64,000 nt of DNA, from NCBI RefSeq assembly GCF_029852145.1, contig NC_079971.1, positions 23,497,563 to 23,561,562 on the forward strand. The letters are read 5' to 3'. Source of the DNA: Microplitis mediator (Eukaryota > Arthropoda > Insecta > Hymenoptera > Braconidae). Position numbers and translations under genes: made by a program. The notes below the pieces were generated by a model. That model did not search any database, was not told the DNA's origin, and saw only the letters and a list, made by a program, of their open reading frames with translations. Of this stretch, positions 49,619-61,361 are shown piece after piece; positions within the stretch are counted from its first letter, which is position 1; the number at the start of each line of letters is the position of its first letter.

Positions 49619-52425
49619 AAGGTGTGTTTACGTGCATGTGTGTGTTTGGGTGTGTGCAGGTGTTTGTGTGCGTGTGTGCAAATGTGTGCATGTGTGAAAA
49701 TTTGTGCGTGTGTGTAAATATGTATGTGTGTGCATATCAGGTGATCAATAATGTAATACGCGAATTTTTAATTCGATTTTATTATGTGGAGTTATATTTT
49801 ATTAATAATATTCTCAAAACTCCGCCCCGGAGTGAATTTCACTCCGGAAGGATTAAATTAATAAAAAATTATCTACTCCGCGAAAACTCCCCTGCGGAGT
49901 GAATTTCACTCCGAGAGGAGTGAATAATTAAAAATTCATTCACTCCGCATTCACTCCGCGAATTTTTTACAGTGTACTGAGACATTAATTTTTTTTATTG
50001 GAAAAAACATAGTGATAATTAAAAGTTTATGTCATTTTTTAATATTAGCTTATAAATTTTATATAACAACAATATCTTCTTCGATATATCTGATAACAAA
50101 TTATAAATAAATTTACTATCGTTAATTTCCGGAAAAAAAATAATTGAGATCTATCGTGATCTGATCAAATCAACGGAATATATTTATTACGATTTCCTTA
50201 AATCTAAATTTTTTTAAAATTAATTTTATAAGGCTTCGAAATTTTTTTTTTGTAAATCGAAATTTCGATTTTTTATAATTTAATGATTTCTGCCTTTTCT
50301 AGCTGACGATCTGTAGGGGAGACCGGGGAAGGGGCCTAAGCCGATTATTAGTTTTTGTGGCTTTCAAGCATCAGATCATTTAACTTTTGTCCTATTTCAA
50401 ACAAATTTATGGACATTTTGCCGAAATTGAAAAAAAATTAATTTTTTTTTGGGCAAAGAGGCCCCCCTCTAAAAAATGATAAATTTTTTTTTTTAATTGT
50501 TTTTATTTCTTTCTCTTGACAACAATTTTTATTTTTGTACTACTCAAAAAAAAATTTTTAATTACTAATCATTATATATTTAATAAAAAAAAAAAAATTC
50601 AGTATTTCTTATTTGTCATTATTTTTAACCTAAAAGAACGTTTTTTTAATTGTTTAGATAACAGATAATTTTATCAATTAAAAAAATTTTATCAATTAAT
50701 AAGATTATTATTATTTTCGAATATTTTTGGTGGCCGAATTAGCCCCAGCTATAGAGAATCAGCCAAAAAATGGATAAGAATATTAAATTTTTTTTAATTT
50801 TACGATAAAAATATGAAAAAATCATTTTTTCAAAATTTTCGGCTGGTTCATTTTTCACCAGATGTCATACGTACACGGAAAGAAAATTATGGGAAGTTTT
50901 GCTATGCATTATGGGAATGGTTCCCATAATGGTATGGGAATAGTACCTATACTACTATAGGGATGACTCCCATATATTATGGGAACCATTCCCATAATAG
51001 TATGAGAATAGTTCCCATACCATTATGGGAATGGTTCCCATAATGATATGGGAATGGTTCCCATACCATTATGGGAATGATTTCCATAATATTATGGGAA
51101 TCATTCCCATATCATTATGGGAACTATTCCCATAATGGTATGGGAACTATTCTCATACTATTATGGAAATGGTTCCCATATTGGTATAGGAACTATTCCT
51201 ATAATATCATAAAATTTTTTTTTTGCACAATAGTGTAGAAATTTCCCAAAATTTGAATTTTCTTGAATGTTTTGTGCTGACAAAAAATTCTTGTTAAAAA
51301 TTTTAATGTTTTTTTACCAAATACGATTTTTTTTTCTATGTTTGAATTTTTGTTTTTATGTTTACTAATATTTCTGTGTATTGTAGAAGTGATTACCACA
51401 CTTCTTTAAAGTAATTTTTTCATGATAATATGGGAACCATTCCCATAATATTATAGGAATGGTTCCTACAATAGTATGGGAACTATTCCCATAATATTAT
51501 GGGAATGATTCCCATAATGGTATAGGAACCATTCCAATTGCATTATGGGAATCATTCCCATAATATTATGGGAATGGTTCCTATAATTTATAGGAATGGT
51601 TCCTATAAATTATAGGAACCATTCCCATAAATTATAGGAATGATTCCCATAATATTATAGAAAGTATTCCTATAAATTATAGGAACCATTCCTATAATTA
51701 TAGGAATCATTCCTATAGTGTTATGGGTATCATTCTCATAATTATAGGAACTATTCCTATAATTATGGGAAACATTCCTATAATTATAGGAACCGCTCCC
51801 ATAATTTATGGTCGTAATTCCTATGATGGTATAGGAAAAAATTTCACAAAATTATGGGAACCGCTGCCATAATTTTCTTTCCGTATAGGACTAAAAATAC
51901 GCAAATAAATCGAGTTTATAGTAATTAAGTGAAAGAAAAAAAATTTTTTTTTATCAAAATTTCAAGGGGGCCTCTTTGCCCCGGTTTCCCCTGCAGATCT
52001 TTCAAAAAATCAGCAAAATTAGATCGTAAAATCTCAATACCAAGAAATATACTTTACAGTAGAAAAAAAAATAATTCTCGTTTTAAAAAATAATTACGTA
52101 CGAATTTATCGTTTGCTTTACACTTATTCACAACTGGACCAGTTGGAAAACTTTCTGTTGTCGCTATTGGGTTATTAGAATTTCTACAAAAACGAACGAG
52201 ACCAACTCCAATTGGCTGACAACTATTTGAACAGCATTGGCTTCGATTCCTACACTGAAAAAATGAATAAATGATTTGTGAAATTATAAATTTTCAGTAA
52301 GAGTTAAGTTTTTAAATTTATTAAATCAAACATACTTTCGAGTCATTTTTTCTGCACTGAGGAGGATGTATCATTTCTCCTATTGCAGACGATATAATCA
52401 ATAGCTTAATTACAATGACGAACAT
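49136..52425 (-). CDS. Small secreted protein with two inhibitor-cystine-knot (ICK) domains
   Basis: Three exons on the minus strand, all phase 0: 52425-52336, 52254-52102 and 49225-49136. They give 110 residues. A signal peptide of about 17 residues (FVIVIKLLIISSAIG) is followed by two domains with exactly the same cysteine spacing, C-x6-C-x5-CC-x3-C-x10-C. Their cysteines are at residues 24, 31, 37, 38, 42, 53 and at 75, 82, 88, 89, 93, 104. Both contain KPIGVG or QPIGVG in the fifth loop. Introns cut both domains at the same point, just before the second cysteine. This indicates an exon duplication. ICK proteins in insects include channel-acting peptides, protease or phenoloxidase inhibitors and peptides of unknown role. 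Nothing here tells which, and I do not claim a venom role. AATAAA lies at 49116-49111. Intron 2 (2.9 kb) is filled by mobile elements. Confidence 0.85.
49291..49974. mobile_element. TIR element with CGGAGTGAATTCACTCCG words (family f)
   Basis: It starts CACTGTAAAAAATCCGGAG and ends CGAATTTTTTACAGTG, TA on both sides. GGAGTGAATT and AATTCACTCC words fill both sides of a (GT)n microsatellite. It lies in intron 2 of the double-ICK gene. Confidence 0.85.
49549..49615. repeat. (GT)n microsatellite
   Basis: About 33 GT units, followed by a degenerate GTGTGC-rich tail to 49735. The cysteine/valine frame across it is an artefact. Confidence 0.95.
50316..51991. mobile_element. GGGGAGACCGGGG-ended MITE (family B, copy 2) split by a nested element
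   Basis: It begins GGGGAGACCGGGGAAGGGG and ends CCCCGGTTTCCCC. The middle is interrupted by the family a element at 50874-51885. Without the insert it is about 660 bp. Lies in the double-ICK intron. Confidence 0.8.
50874..51885 (-). mobile_element. Family a TIR element (copy 2), nested
   Basis: CACGGAAAGAAAATTATGG start and ATTTTCTTTCCGT end, TA on both sides (last base changed). It is the reverse-oriented relative of 271-1351, with the same unique core (51209-51425). Inserted at a TA inside the family B copy. Confidence 0.85.
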
Positions 52426-52775
52426 TTTTTCTTTCAGTAAATTATTACTTGGCAGCTGGTTCAAAAAATTTAAAAAAACTAAAAAAATTATCGAACGTCT
52501 TCTCTTTAAATACGTGCTCATTTTCAACAAAAATTTTATTTTGGATCGGACATTGAACTAATAAAAATATTATTTTTGAAATAATACTTCAAAATCTAGG
52601 AGAGTGTTCGTAACTTTTATTAACGTGAAACGTCGGTAATTAAGTTTCTAAATAAATCCTCATCGAGAATTGTTTACCAAAAAAAAATACCGGTGACGTG
52701 GCTGGCTATATTTCTGTAATTTTTCGATGTCTTTGCACTAAAAAATTTGGTTATTTTAGTATTTTGGGCCCTATC

Positions 52776-54395
52776 TGGTCATATATGAACAGATATGATG
52801 ATATCTGATGATATATCAAAGTGATACCATAATCTTGGGATAACATATTCAGATATCATCAGATCTAAAAGGTATCCCTATCTGATCATATATAATTTAT
52901 CAGATATGATAATGTGTGGTCATATATGTCTGATTAGGTTCAAATTTAAACATGATCGCATATGATATGAAAAAATCACACATGATCATTGATCATATAT
53001 GATTTCAAGATCATACATGTTTACGTTTAATTATGCTCGTCATATATGATCATATATGAAGCTTTATATGCTACTACGGCTTCAGGCATGAACATATATG
53101 ACATTACATATGATCATATATGATATCAAATGTGATGCATGATCATATTTCTTCAGATTTGATCAAGTTGAAATTGAATCTTAATCGTATCTGATCTTAA
53201 ACATGAACATATATGATATCATGGTCATATATGTTTACGTTTGATTATGCTCTTCATATATGATCATATATGAAGCTTTATATGCTACTACGGCTTCAGG
53301 CATGAACATATATGACATTACATATAATCATATATGAAATCAGATATGATGCATGATTATATTTCTTCAGATTTGATCAAGTTAAAATTGAATCTTAATC
53401 GTATCTGATCTTAAACATGAACATATATGATATCATGGTCATATATGTTTACGTTTGATTATGCTCTTCATATATGATCATATATGAAGCTTTATATGCT
53501 ACTACGGCTTCAGGCATCAACATATATGACATTACATACAATCATATATGAAATCAGATATGATGTATGATCATTTTTGTTCAGATCTGATCAAGTTCCA
53601 ATTAATTCGTGATCATATCTGATATCAAATATGATCCTGTATGATATTGTATGATCATTTGTGTTCAGATCTTATTATGGGAGACCAGGGCAGGGCGGCC
53701 CCCCTAAGCCGATTGTTAGTTTTTGTGGCTTTCAACCATCAAATCACTTTACTTTTGTCCTTTTTCGCACAAATTTATGGATATTTTGCCGAAACTCGGA
53801 AAAAAAAAATTATTTTTTTGGGCGGCAAAGAGGCCCCCCTCTAAAAAATGATAAAATTTTTTTTTTTTTTTTTTTTTTTAATTGTTTTCATCGTTAAGAA
53901 TGTATTTCTTTCTCTTGACAACTATTTTTATTTTCATATTACTCAAAAAAAATTTTTTAATTACTAATTAAATTACTAATTGTTATATATTTAATAAAAA
54001 AAAAAAAAAATTCTGTATTTCTATTTGACATTATTTTTAACCTAAAGAAACGTGTTTTTAATTGTTTAGATTACAAATAATTTTTCTATATTTAAAAAAT
54101 TTAATCAATTAAAAAAATCATTATTATTTTCGATTATTTTTGGTGGCCCATTTTGCCCCGGATGTCATGGGTAGGGCTAAAAATACGTAAATAAATCGGG
54201 TATATTTATATAAACATATAAACATATGTTATATAAAAAAATAAACATATAAATAGTAATTATCCGAAAAAATGAAATTTTTTTTTGATCAAAATTTCTG
54301 GAGGGCCTCCTTGCCCCGGTCTCCCCTATATTTGAATTCCTACGTGACCATACATGATCATATACGTGTATAAACCTATATATGTTCATAACTAA
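52776..54395. repeat. CATATATGATC array (family i, copy 3) split by a nested MITE
   Basis: ATATATGATCATATATGA words with a higher-order unit of about 215 bp. The landmark CTACTACGGCTTCAGGCAT is at 53071, 53285 and 53500. The array resumes after the element at 53678-54326. Confidence 0.75.
53678..54326 (+). mobile_element. Family B MITE (copy 3), GGGAGACCAGGGC start
   Basis: GGGAGACCAGGGCAGGGCGG at the left, CCCCGGTCTCCCC at the right, TA near both ends. Inserted in the CATATATGATC array. Confidence 0.8.
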
Positions 54396-57300
54396 GTATT
54401 TTTCTTAGGTTTTCAAAGCAGAACCAATCAGTCGAAGTAAAAAGACATTTATTTTTCAAATAAGTGCCTGATCCAACGGCTAGTTGTTACTGGGTTTTGT
54501 GACGCATGAAAAATTTCAATCGTCATAAATCACCAAATTTTTTTGATTATTTTAAATGACATGAATTTGTAATGGTACAGAAAATTAAATTTTTCGATCC
54601 ACGTTAATGAAAAAGAAAAATAATTTAAGTACTAAGCTTTTGTTTTAATTGTTTTTCACATTAACGTAATGGCAATTGTCCAAATGGAAAAAATTTTGCT
54701 CATTAACATCATCAAGATGAGATATAAATTTTATGATAAAAAATATAAGAAATCAACTTTAACGCAACAATTGGTGTCGCTTTCAAGTCCAATATTTTAT
54801 TCACCATCAACTTTTCTTTTACAAAATAATAATAATTACAATAATACATTAGATATATATATAATGGCGAGCACCAGTTGTGATTCTCTGTCTCATTCTA
54901 CGTCCATTAAATTCGTAACTCTTGTATATTTATCGCTGTTGTTGGAGAAGAGGTTGGACCCGTTTGTTGCCGCAATAACGGTAATGGTAGTAACTGTTCG
55001 TTAGTGATGGCGCTAGCAGCCCCTTCTAGTCCAACCGGCACCATCCCCTTCCCCGACGGCAGTTAAACAACAGGAGTAGCTAAAACGGGCGATATGTCCA
55101 CCCTTGCTCGATTTATCCTCAGGTAATTAGCGCGAGTAATAATTAATGCCGTCGTGCATTGCGCTAATTATCATCGGAGAACCTTTTAAGAAATGAAAGA
55201 ACATTTAAAATAAAACAAAAGCTCCAGTCAAAACTCTGCTCGCTTTTTTTATTCCATTTCTTTTTATTTCATTTTTGTTTCCTTCACTTTATCCTTTATT
55301 GCCATCGCTCTGGATTGAATCGAAAGTCAAATAGCTGAGATTATTGTTTACACACGAGATGTTGCTGCTGGTCCATTGGAGCCCGGGCTGAAGTTTAGTC
55401 CAAGCTGGCGATCTCGAATCTAGTCCGGACCATATCTTAACGAGGGTTTAAATGTGGACGCTGGTGCACCGAGCGAATAAATGAACGACAGTTGAGGGGT
55501 CCAAGCTATCCATCAGGGTGCTTTTGTCGCTCTAATGAGAGCGTTAATTATTCAACCTAAAGTACGCCATCCCCTTCGCTCTTCTGCCTCGGATCCTCAT
55601 CTTGGAAATGCTATCGCGACATCCCGGCCATTCCTGGATTGGTCTCTGCTCTCTGCTCTCTAGTTTCTGGTCGCTGGTCTCGGTCTGACTATCATTACCA
55701 CTATTGTACCTTATAATTTATCATCAAGCTTATTCTGCGCTGCTTATTCAATGCTGCTTCACAAGAGACTTGAAAAATTGAGGCTCACGTTGAAAGGATT
55801 TAATCATTCATTAAAGTTTCTTTAATTTTGTTCTCACGCTGACGAAAATTTATTGCAGATTATTGGGCATCAAGTTATCATTCTCTCGCTATTTTTTGAA
55901 GTCTCTTCTCTAAATAGCTGGTTTTCTATAATTAGAGACGGTGTGTAGCCGATTGATCCCAGTAATCTTGAGCCACGTCAAATGAGATAACGATCCCTGA
56001 TGACTGATCCCACGACAATCTGATAGATTCTGATGGCAAAAAGGCTAAATCGAATCACTATTATCGTAATTGAACCTTTGATATGTTGGTTCAGATATCA
56101 TTGGGATCAGTTGTCATTGGGATCGATTATCCGGGATCAGTTGACTAGAATCAGATGACATGGAACCGTAGAACCACTCGATTTTTTTGAAATTAATAGA
56201 CGAGGTACTCAATTTTTAAAGCCTGCGTGACTTATTTTTGTTACGACCCGTCAAAATTGGGCGCCATTTTCGTAAAAATCGCTTTTTTCATTCAATGACC
56301 TCTAGCTTCATCACCGCAATTGTTCAAAAATGGTCTCTAATCACATTTCGCTTGAAGTTTTCCATCAGAGACAGATATTTTCAACTAATCATGAAACTTC
56401 TACTGCATATTCAGGCAGAAGTTGTAACATTTCAAACCTTGTTCATTTGAATTGATATAAAAATCCTTCTTTTGCACGACTCACAGCCAGCCATCTTCTG
56501 CAAACAGTAATTTGTGATATATACCAATAAAACCTTTGCATCGGCCACAATAATTTTCTAAAATTCATAACTGGACGCTTTTCTGTACAAACGCCCTCGG
56601 AATTTTAATTTCTGCATCATTTCTTAGTTGATTTCGACCTCAAAGCTTTTGAATCTCCCACATAGCAATTAATGAAAACCCATCAAGTACCATAATTATC
56701 GTATCTTCAACGAGCTCATTTGTAACTTCTCTTTCTTCATTTCGAAACTAAATATGTAATTACAGTAACCAATAGCTCGGTACTCTAACATGCTTTAGAA
56801 TTTTTAAAAAAGCGCTTAAAATTAATGAAAAAACAGTGAGCCAACAAGAAGGAAAATAAAAAATCATCTTAAAATCTTTTTTCCACGTGGCATTGATCCC
56901 TTTTCAGTATAAAATAAACAAGAAATCCAATCAGAAATGTTAAATGTTATAGTAGATTATTAGTCATGTCACCTTAGCTGTATGAATAAGAAAAAGATGA
57001 TGAAGCGAGTAAAAAAGCGTCGCTTAAAAGTGTATACGTATATAATATATAGAGTTTGAGTGGAAAGACGGGCGAGCCGCTACATCCGCAAGACTATTAT
57101 ATCCGCTCAAGCGAATCTCTATTAAAACGTGTTTACACTGGCTTAGGGGTTGACTCAAGCCACCCCTTCGGCGTCAACCTCTTATACCCCTCAGCCCAGT
57201 TTGTTCGACGACGCAGTCGTGCTGGCACCCAGTTCTCCCCTATCCTGGATACCCCAGTAGGTCTCTTCTCTCTTGATCCCTCTCTCTACCCTAATATATA

Positions 57301-57746
57301 TATATAAATATATATATAGATGTATGTAGTAATGTACATATGTACTGAGTAATGCCTATCTAATTGTCGCGTGTATGAATAGTGAATCCCGAAGCACTCG
57401 AGGCTATGAGCCAGATCTGAGCCAACACAAGGGCCCAGGAAGCCCATATATGAGCTAATCTATATTATGATAGCCGAGTGGTGGCTGCATAGAGGGGAAG
57501 ACGAGTTGGAGATTGAGCTGAGTGGAAAGCCCATTTTGACATATGGAGCTACCGCATATCATCACTTCGCCCATCTCTAGTTACTATAAATTGTATATTA
57601 TCATCATTATCATCCACTTTTTCGGTGATTATTAATATTTGAATATTGAGTCAAAGTTCTGCTAGAGATATCGAATTTGAAATTATTTTAAGAGGTTTTT
57701 AATAATTAAAGTGACAAATGATTGAACATTCAATTAGTTAATTTTA
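54396..57746. promoter_or_regulatory. GC-richer non-repetitive region, possible regulatory DNA
   Basis: About 54.85-57.55 kb has higher complexity and GC than the surrounding DNA and almost no repeats, yet no frame I can tie to a protein family. Homeodomain-type TAATTA cores occur in an exact dyad (TAATTAGCGC at 55124, GCGCTAATTA at 55161) and again near 55545. GGGATCAGTTG-like words repeat at 56105-56150. It could be an enhancer block or noncoding exons of a gene outside the window. Confidence 0.35.
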
Positions 57747-58348
57747 TTTAAGGGGTTAGGGGTACTCAGGGGTATGAAAAAATGATGATTTTCAATAATT
57801 TTTTTTTTGTAGTTAATTACTTTATTTGACAAAAATAAAAACATAGCTTTATTAGAACACGTTTCGATTTGACTTCACGAAAATTTCAAAAAAAAAAATT
57901 AATAATTCAAAAAGTTATCGCTGTTTTTGTAGAGCCCGTTCCTCCCGAAGTCCTTTGCGGTGATCATCATAAGTCCTTGGAGATTCATCTAAAATCAATC
58001 GGACAAGAAAAATTAGTTTTATTAATAGATAATCTTGTGCCTGATCGAAGCTTTTTTTTTTTTTTTCGAAATTAACAAAATGGCGGCCTCAGGAAATTTT
58101 TTTCAAATTTTCGAGAAAAAAACCGACAGTTTATTGTTAAAAAAAAATCGAAATTTTGAAAAAAAAAAAAAATCCTTCGATCAGGCACGAGTTTTTAATG
58201 TATTTCAAAAGTACAATAAATTTTATTGAAATCTACCGAGCAGTTTTTAAGTTACAGTGATCACCAGTTCAGAAAACATAGTTTTGTGAAAAACGCATTT
58301 AAAGTTTTGCTATGGATTTATGTCGAATTATAAGAATTATTTAATAAC

Positions 58349-60103
58349 TTACACTGAGTCATCTATTCCTGGACCATATAATAGCTCTTCAGCCGACATA
58401 GCAGCTTCCAAAATATCGATTTGCTGGTGCCTACGTTGCAATCGACCTTCTCGGGTGTTATCATTAGCGCGCTTATCTGCTACTTTGATACGTGCAGCAT
58501 CCATTCTTTCTGCATACCGATGAGAATTAGGCCCACAATTAAGTCCTAGTGTATTCATCAAGACTAATAATGAATTTATACCCTCATTAAATATACACAT
58601 AGCAACGTATGCAGCTATTTGTACGATGGTAAAACTAGTATTTACCGTTTTTGGGCATATTTTCCATACTAGTTGGTTAAAGCTTTCATTATTATTCTGA
58701 TTGAATCCACCTACACATCTTGAAAGTAAATTTTCATTACTAAGATCTTCGTATATAGGCTTGATAGCTTTTAAAACATCAGAAGGTAAAGGAGAATAAT
58801 CGTGAGAAAAGGTATCAAGCTCTCCTCTTGCTTCAGCGCGCTGGTAAGAGCACCAAGATTCTTCGCCTTTTGGACACATATCATGATTCGGTTTTTCATC
58901 ACTCGAGCCGTAGTGATAAAAGGTTGCCATTATAGCAGATTTCATATTTTCAATAGAATCACAATGCCGGCGTATTGCTAAACCATAGTACACAGTTAGT
59001 TTGTCTATTAATTTTCCTGTGAGCTTACCTCGACCACCAAGACCTTTTTGTTTACTCTTCAGCGTACGTAATCGACTCCCCATCCGCTTTTGGACATGCC
59101 CTATACATTCCTTTTTATTTACAGTTGTATTTTCGTAAGGATCTGATTTTATAATTCCTGAATAGGTCTTGGAGTCACCATCACCAATATAGTTGGCATA
59201 CTTAACTCCATATTTAGTTTCAGAATACGAAAACATTTCGACCATCGCATCCACCTCCATTTTCCCAGAAGACCCTTGATGATTAGCAGAACACACATCT
59301 TCATGCGATTGATACCATTCCTCGAACTCAACAGTATTTGTTTTTTTTTTCCAATACTCACATAGCTTACAATATGCACTTTTAATGTTTATGTCAAGAA
59401 TCTTTCCAGTAAAATAGCCAATTATAGAAGAAACTCCAAATGACGATGTATATCCCCGTTTTTGCCAGGTTCCATCTCCCGATACAGTTAGATGATTTAT
59501 ATCTTCATTTTCAGTTGTTGGCATTGCTTGCTTTTCTTCATTCACAGCTTTCGTCATGAAGGTTTCTGCGACGGCTTTACTACAATTCAAAATCTGTTTC
59601 AGTAAAATTGTATGCGTAGATTTATCTAAAAAAGACGGCATGTCCATCAGGCCGCAAAACTTGCACAATCCTTCGTATCCTATTCCTAGTATTCTCATTA
59701 CAAAAATGAAACGTCTGTTTATTTCATAAGAATGCCCAACGAAAGAACAGGAAGGAATATATTCATTTCCACAGTTATTACATGCAACTACAATTTTGAA
59801 TCCCAGCCCACGTGTACTTGCTGTTTGAAACACTACATTTCCATCACATTTTTTACATTTTATAAGAGCAGAAATTGCAGTGAATACCTGAATAAAATTT
59901 ATTATTCGAAATTCAGTACTGCTGTCTTCAGGTACATCATCTTCAGTGTTTTGTTTTAATTTTTTAGAAGATGTACTCTGAATACTTTCATCACGTTCGG
60001 CTGTTTTCGGATTAAAAACATTCTTTCTTTTGACTGAACGCGACTTATTAATTTTTTCAGAACTCCGAAGTTCTCTTGAAACCTTTCTAGAATCACGTCC
60101 CAT
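58349..60103 (-). CDS. Mutator-like transposase (insect MULE-related family)
   Basis: 584 residues with no frameshift or stop. A basic N-terminus (RSVKRKN) is followed by CxxC pairs (CKKC at 83-86; CNNC at 108-111) that look like a zinc-binding domain. The likely catalytic acids are D210 in SGDGTWQKRG, D308 or D310 in YIGDGDSKTY, and E473 in NNNESFNQLVW, giving a DDE arrangement. GHVQKRMGSRLR and YYGLAIRRH are further features I associate with the Mutator-like transposase domain of insect genomes. The start is the first ATG of the frame, 450 bp from the right end. It is likely a recent arrival, since the frame is intact. Confidence 0.88.
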   Translation of the reverse strand: MGRDSRKVSRELRSSEKINKSRSVKRKNVFNPKTAERDESIQSTSSKKLKQNTEDDVPEDSSTEFRIINFIQVFTAISALIKCKKCDGNVVFQTASTRGLGFKIVVACNNCGNEYIPSCSFVGHSYEINRRFIFVMRILGIGYEGLCKFCGLMDMPSFLDKSTHTILLKQILNCSKAVAETFMTKAVNEEKQAMPTTENEDINHLTVSGDGTWQKRGYTSSFGVSSIIGYFTGKILDINIKSAYCKLCEYWKKKTNTVEFEEWYQSHEDVCSANHQGSSGKMEVDAMVEMFSYSETKYGVKYANYIGDGDSKTYSGIIKSDPYENTTVNKKECIGHVQKRMGSRLRTLKSKQKGLGGRGKLTGKLIDKLTVYYGLAIRRHCDSIENMKSAIMATFYHYGSSDEKPNHDMCPKGEESWCSYQRAEARGELDTFSHDYSPLPSDVLKAIKPIYEDLSNENLLSRCVGGFNQNNNESFNQLVWKICPKTVNTSFTIVQIAAYVAMCIFNEGINSLLVLMNTLGLNCGPNSHRYAERMDAARIKVADKRANDNTREGRLQRRHQQIDILEAAMSAEELLYGPGIDDSV

Positions 60104-60240
60104 GGTTAATAATTTAATTCACTTGAGAAATAATTTATCACAAAACTATCGACTGATCAGTGCAACGACTACAGGTATACTGGCAACCAAAAATTATTTT
60201 TCAGTTCTTGTACTACCTACAAATTGTGAATATATGTAGA

Positions 60241-60241
60241 A

Positions 60242-60298
<57 letters not shown>
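60241..60298. repeat. (TA)n microsatellite inside the transposon
   Basis: About 28 TA units between the transposase start and the right end. Confidence 0.95.
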
Positions 60299-60302
<4 letters not shown>

Positions 60303-60742
60303 TAAATACATTAAAATGGGGAGATATTCATGACAATGAAACCCGAAAGGTCGGTTGCTTGCAGCTGTTTCTAGCTACCTGCTCTCGAATGCCACGTAGC
60401 ACCCGAGCGTCCTTTGGTCATTGTTAAATAACTCGAAAAGAATTTGTCGGATTCACTTCAAATTTTCACACAATATTTTTAAAATATTATACTTTAAGAA
60501 AATGCAAAAAAAAAAAAATCGATTTTTTGAAAATTCTGACTACCCCTAACCCCTTAAACTATAAATTATCGATTTTCAATATCCTCAGCTTAATAATTTG
60601 ATGCACGTCAATTGAGGCGGAAATTGGTTATCATGATTAATAATCTTATATAGAGGCGACGAGGAAATAAGTGGAAATTTTGATAGTCATTTTTCGGAAT
60701 TGTATTTAAGAAAGTGTTGAGTGATTTTTAGAAATCTTACTA

Positions 60743-61361
60743 CGGTCGACTGATCATAAGCCTGGTCTAGGGGACGAAGGGGAATTTTTTCTTGGAATTT
60801 CAGACCCCCACTACCGGGCGATTAGTTTTGTTCTCGACTACCCGTTATAAGCCTGTTTTATTTTATGCGATTTTAAAGGTTATGTTTACGTTTTGTTACA
60901 TCCGCCAGTCCCGATTTTTCTGGTGCTTATGGCGCTAAAATAAATACTTATCTTTTTACACTAATAATAATTATAATGCAAAAAATTATAATGATAACGG
61001 TATTAATTACAGTAATAATAATAATAATTTTATTGATGAACATAATGATCAATAAAACTTTTAAATTGTAACAGAAGCTTCAAATGCAATTAATGATTAC
61101 AATTATGAACAATAAATTATATTTTACTTAATAATGATTCAATTATTCTCCGCAAAACATAGATAGTAAATTATCATCATTAATTTGGATATTTTTTCCT
61201 ATTCTTAGTTTATAATTTTGTCAATTTTAACGGGGGCTTATAACGGGCCGTCTGGTCCGAAACTCAAAAAGTGGTTAAGTGGGGGAGCTGTTTGGGCCCA
61301 GTAACTGCCGATTGGGGGAAAGAGGCCTATTACGGGCAGGCTTATGACGGGTAGTCGTCTG
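60743..61361 (+). mobile_element. CAGTCGACTACCCG MITE (copy 3)
   Basis: 619 bp, same orientation as copies 1 and 2. The left end is slightly changed (CGGTCGACTGATCATAAG) and the right end is GGGTAGTCGTCTG. Confidence 0.88.

Larger units (their letters stand above)
57752..60553 (-). mobile_element. Complete Mutator-like DNA transposon
   Basis: Inverted ends GGGGTTAGGGGTACTCAG and CTGACTACCCCTAACCCC differ at one base. Both are bordered by TTAA (57748-57751 and 60554-60557). The element is 2.8 kb and carries one uninterrupted transposase frame. The boundary is ambiguous because TTAA may be the duplicated target or part of the end. I do not see a longer flanking duplication. Confidence 0.8.

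Noticed and set aside
49552..49902. 116-residue frame rich in CV repeats
   Set aside because: It translates a GT microsatellite inside the family f element.
53641..53897. Two overlapping plus-strand frames
   Set aside because: They lie in a family B MITE. The same frame type appears at 28960 and 63399 in other copies, so it is conserved DNA and not protein.
54669..55004. 111-residue plus-strand frame
   Set aside because: No recognisable domain, no codon bias I can see, and a biased composition. It may be chance in GC-richer DNA.
57056..57307. 83-residue plus-strand frame (GEPLHPQDYY...)
   Set aside because: No family recognised; it ends in a TA microsatellite. Not supported as a gene.
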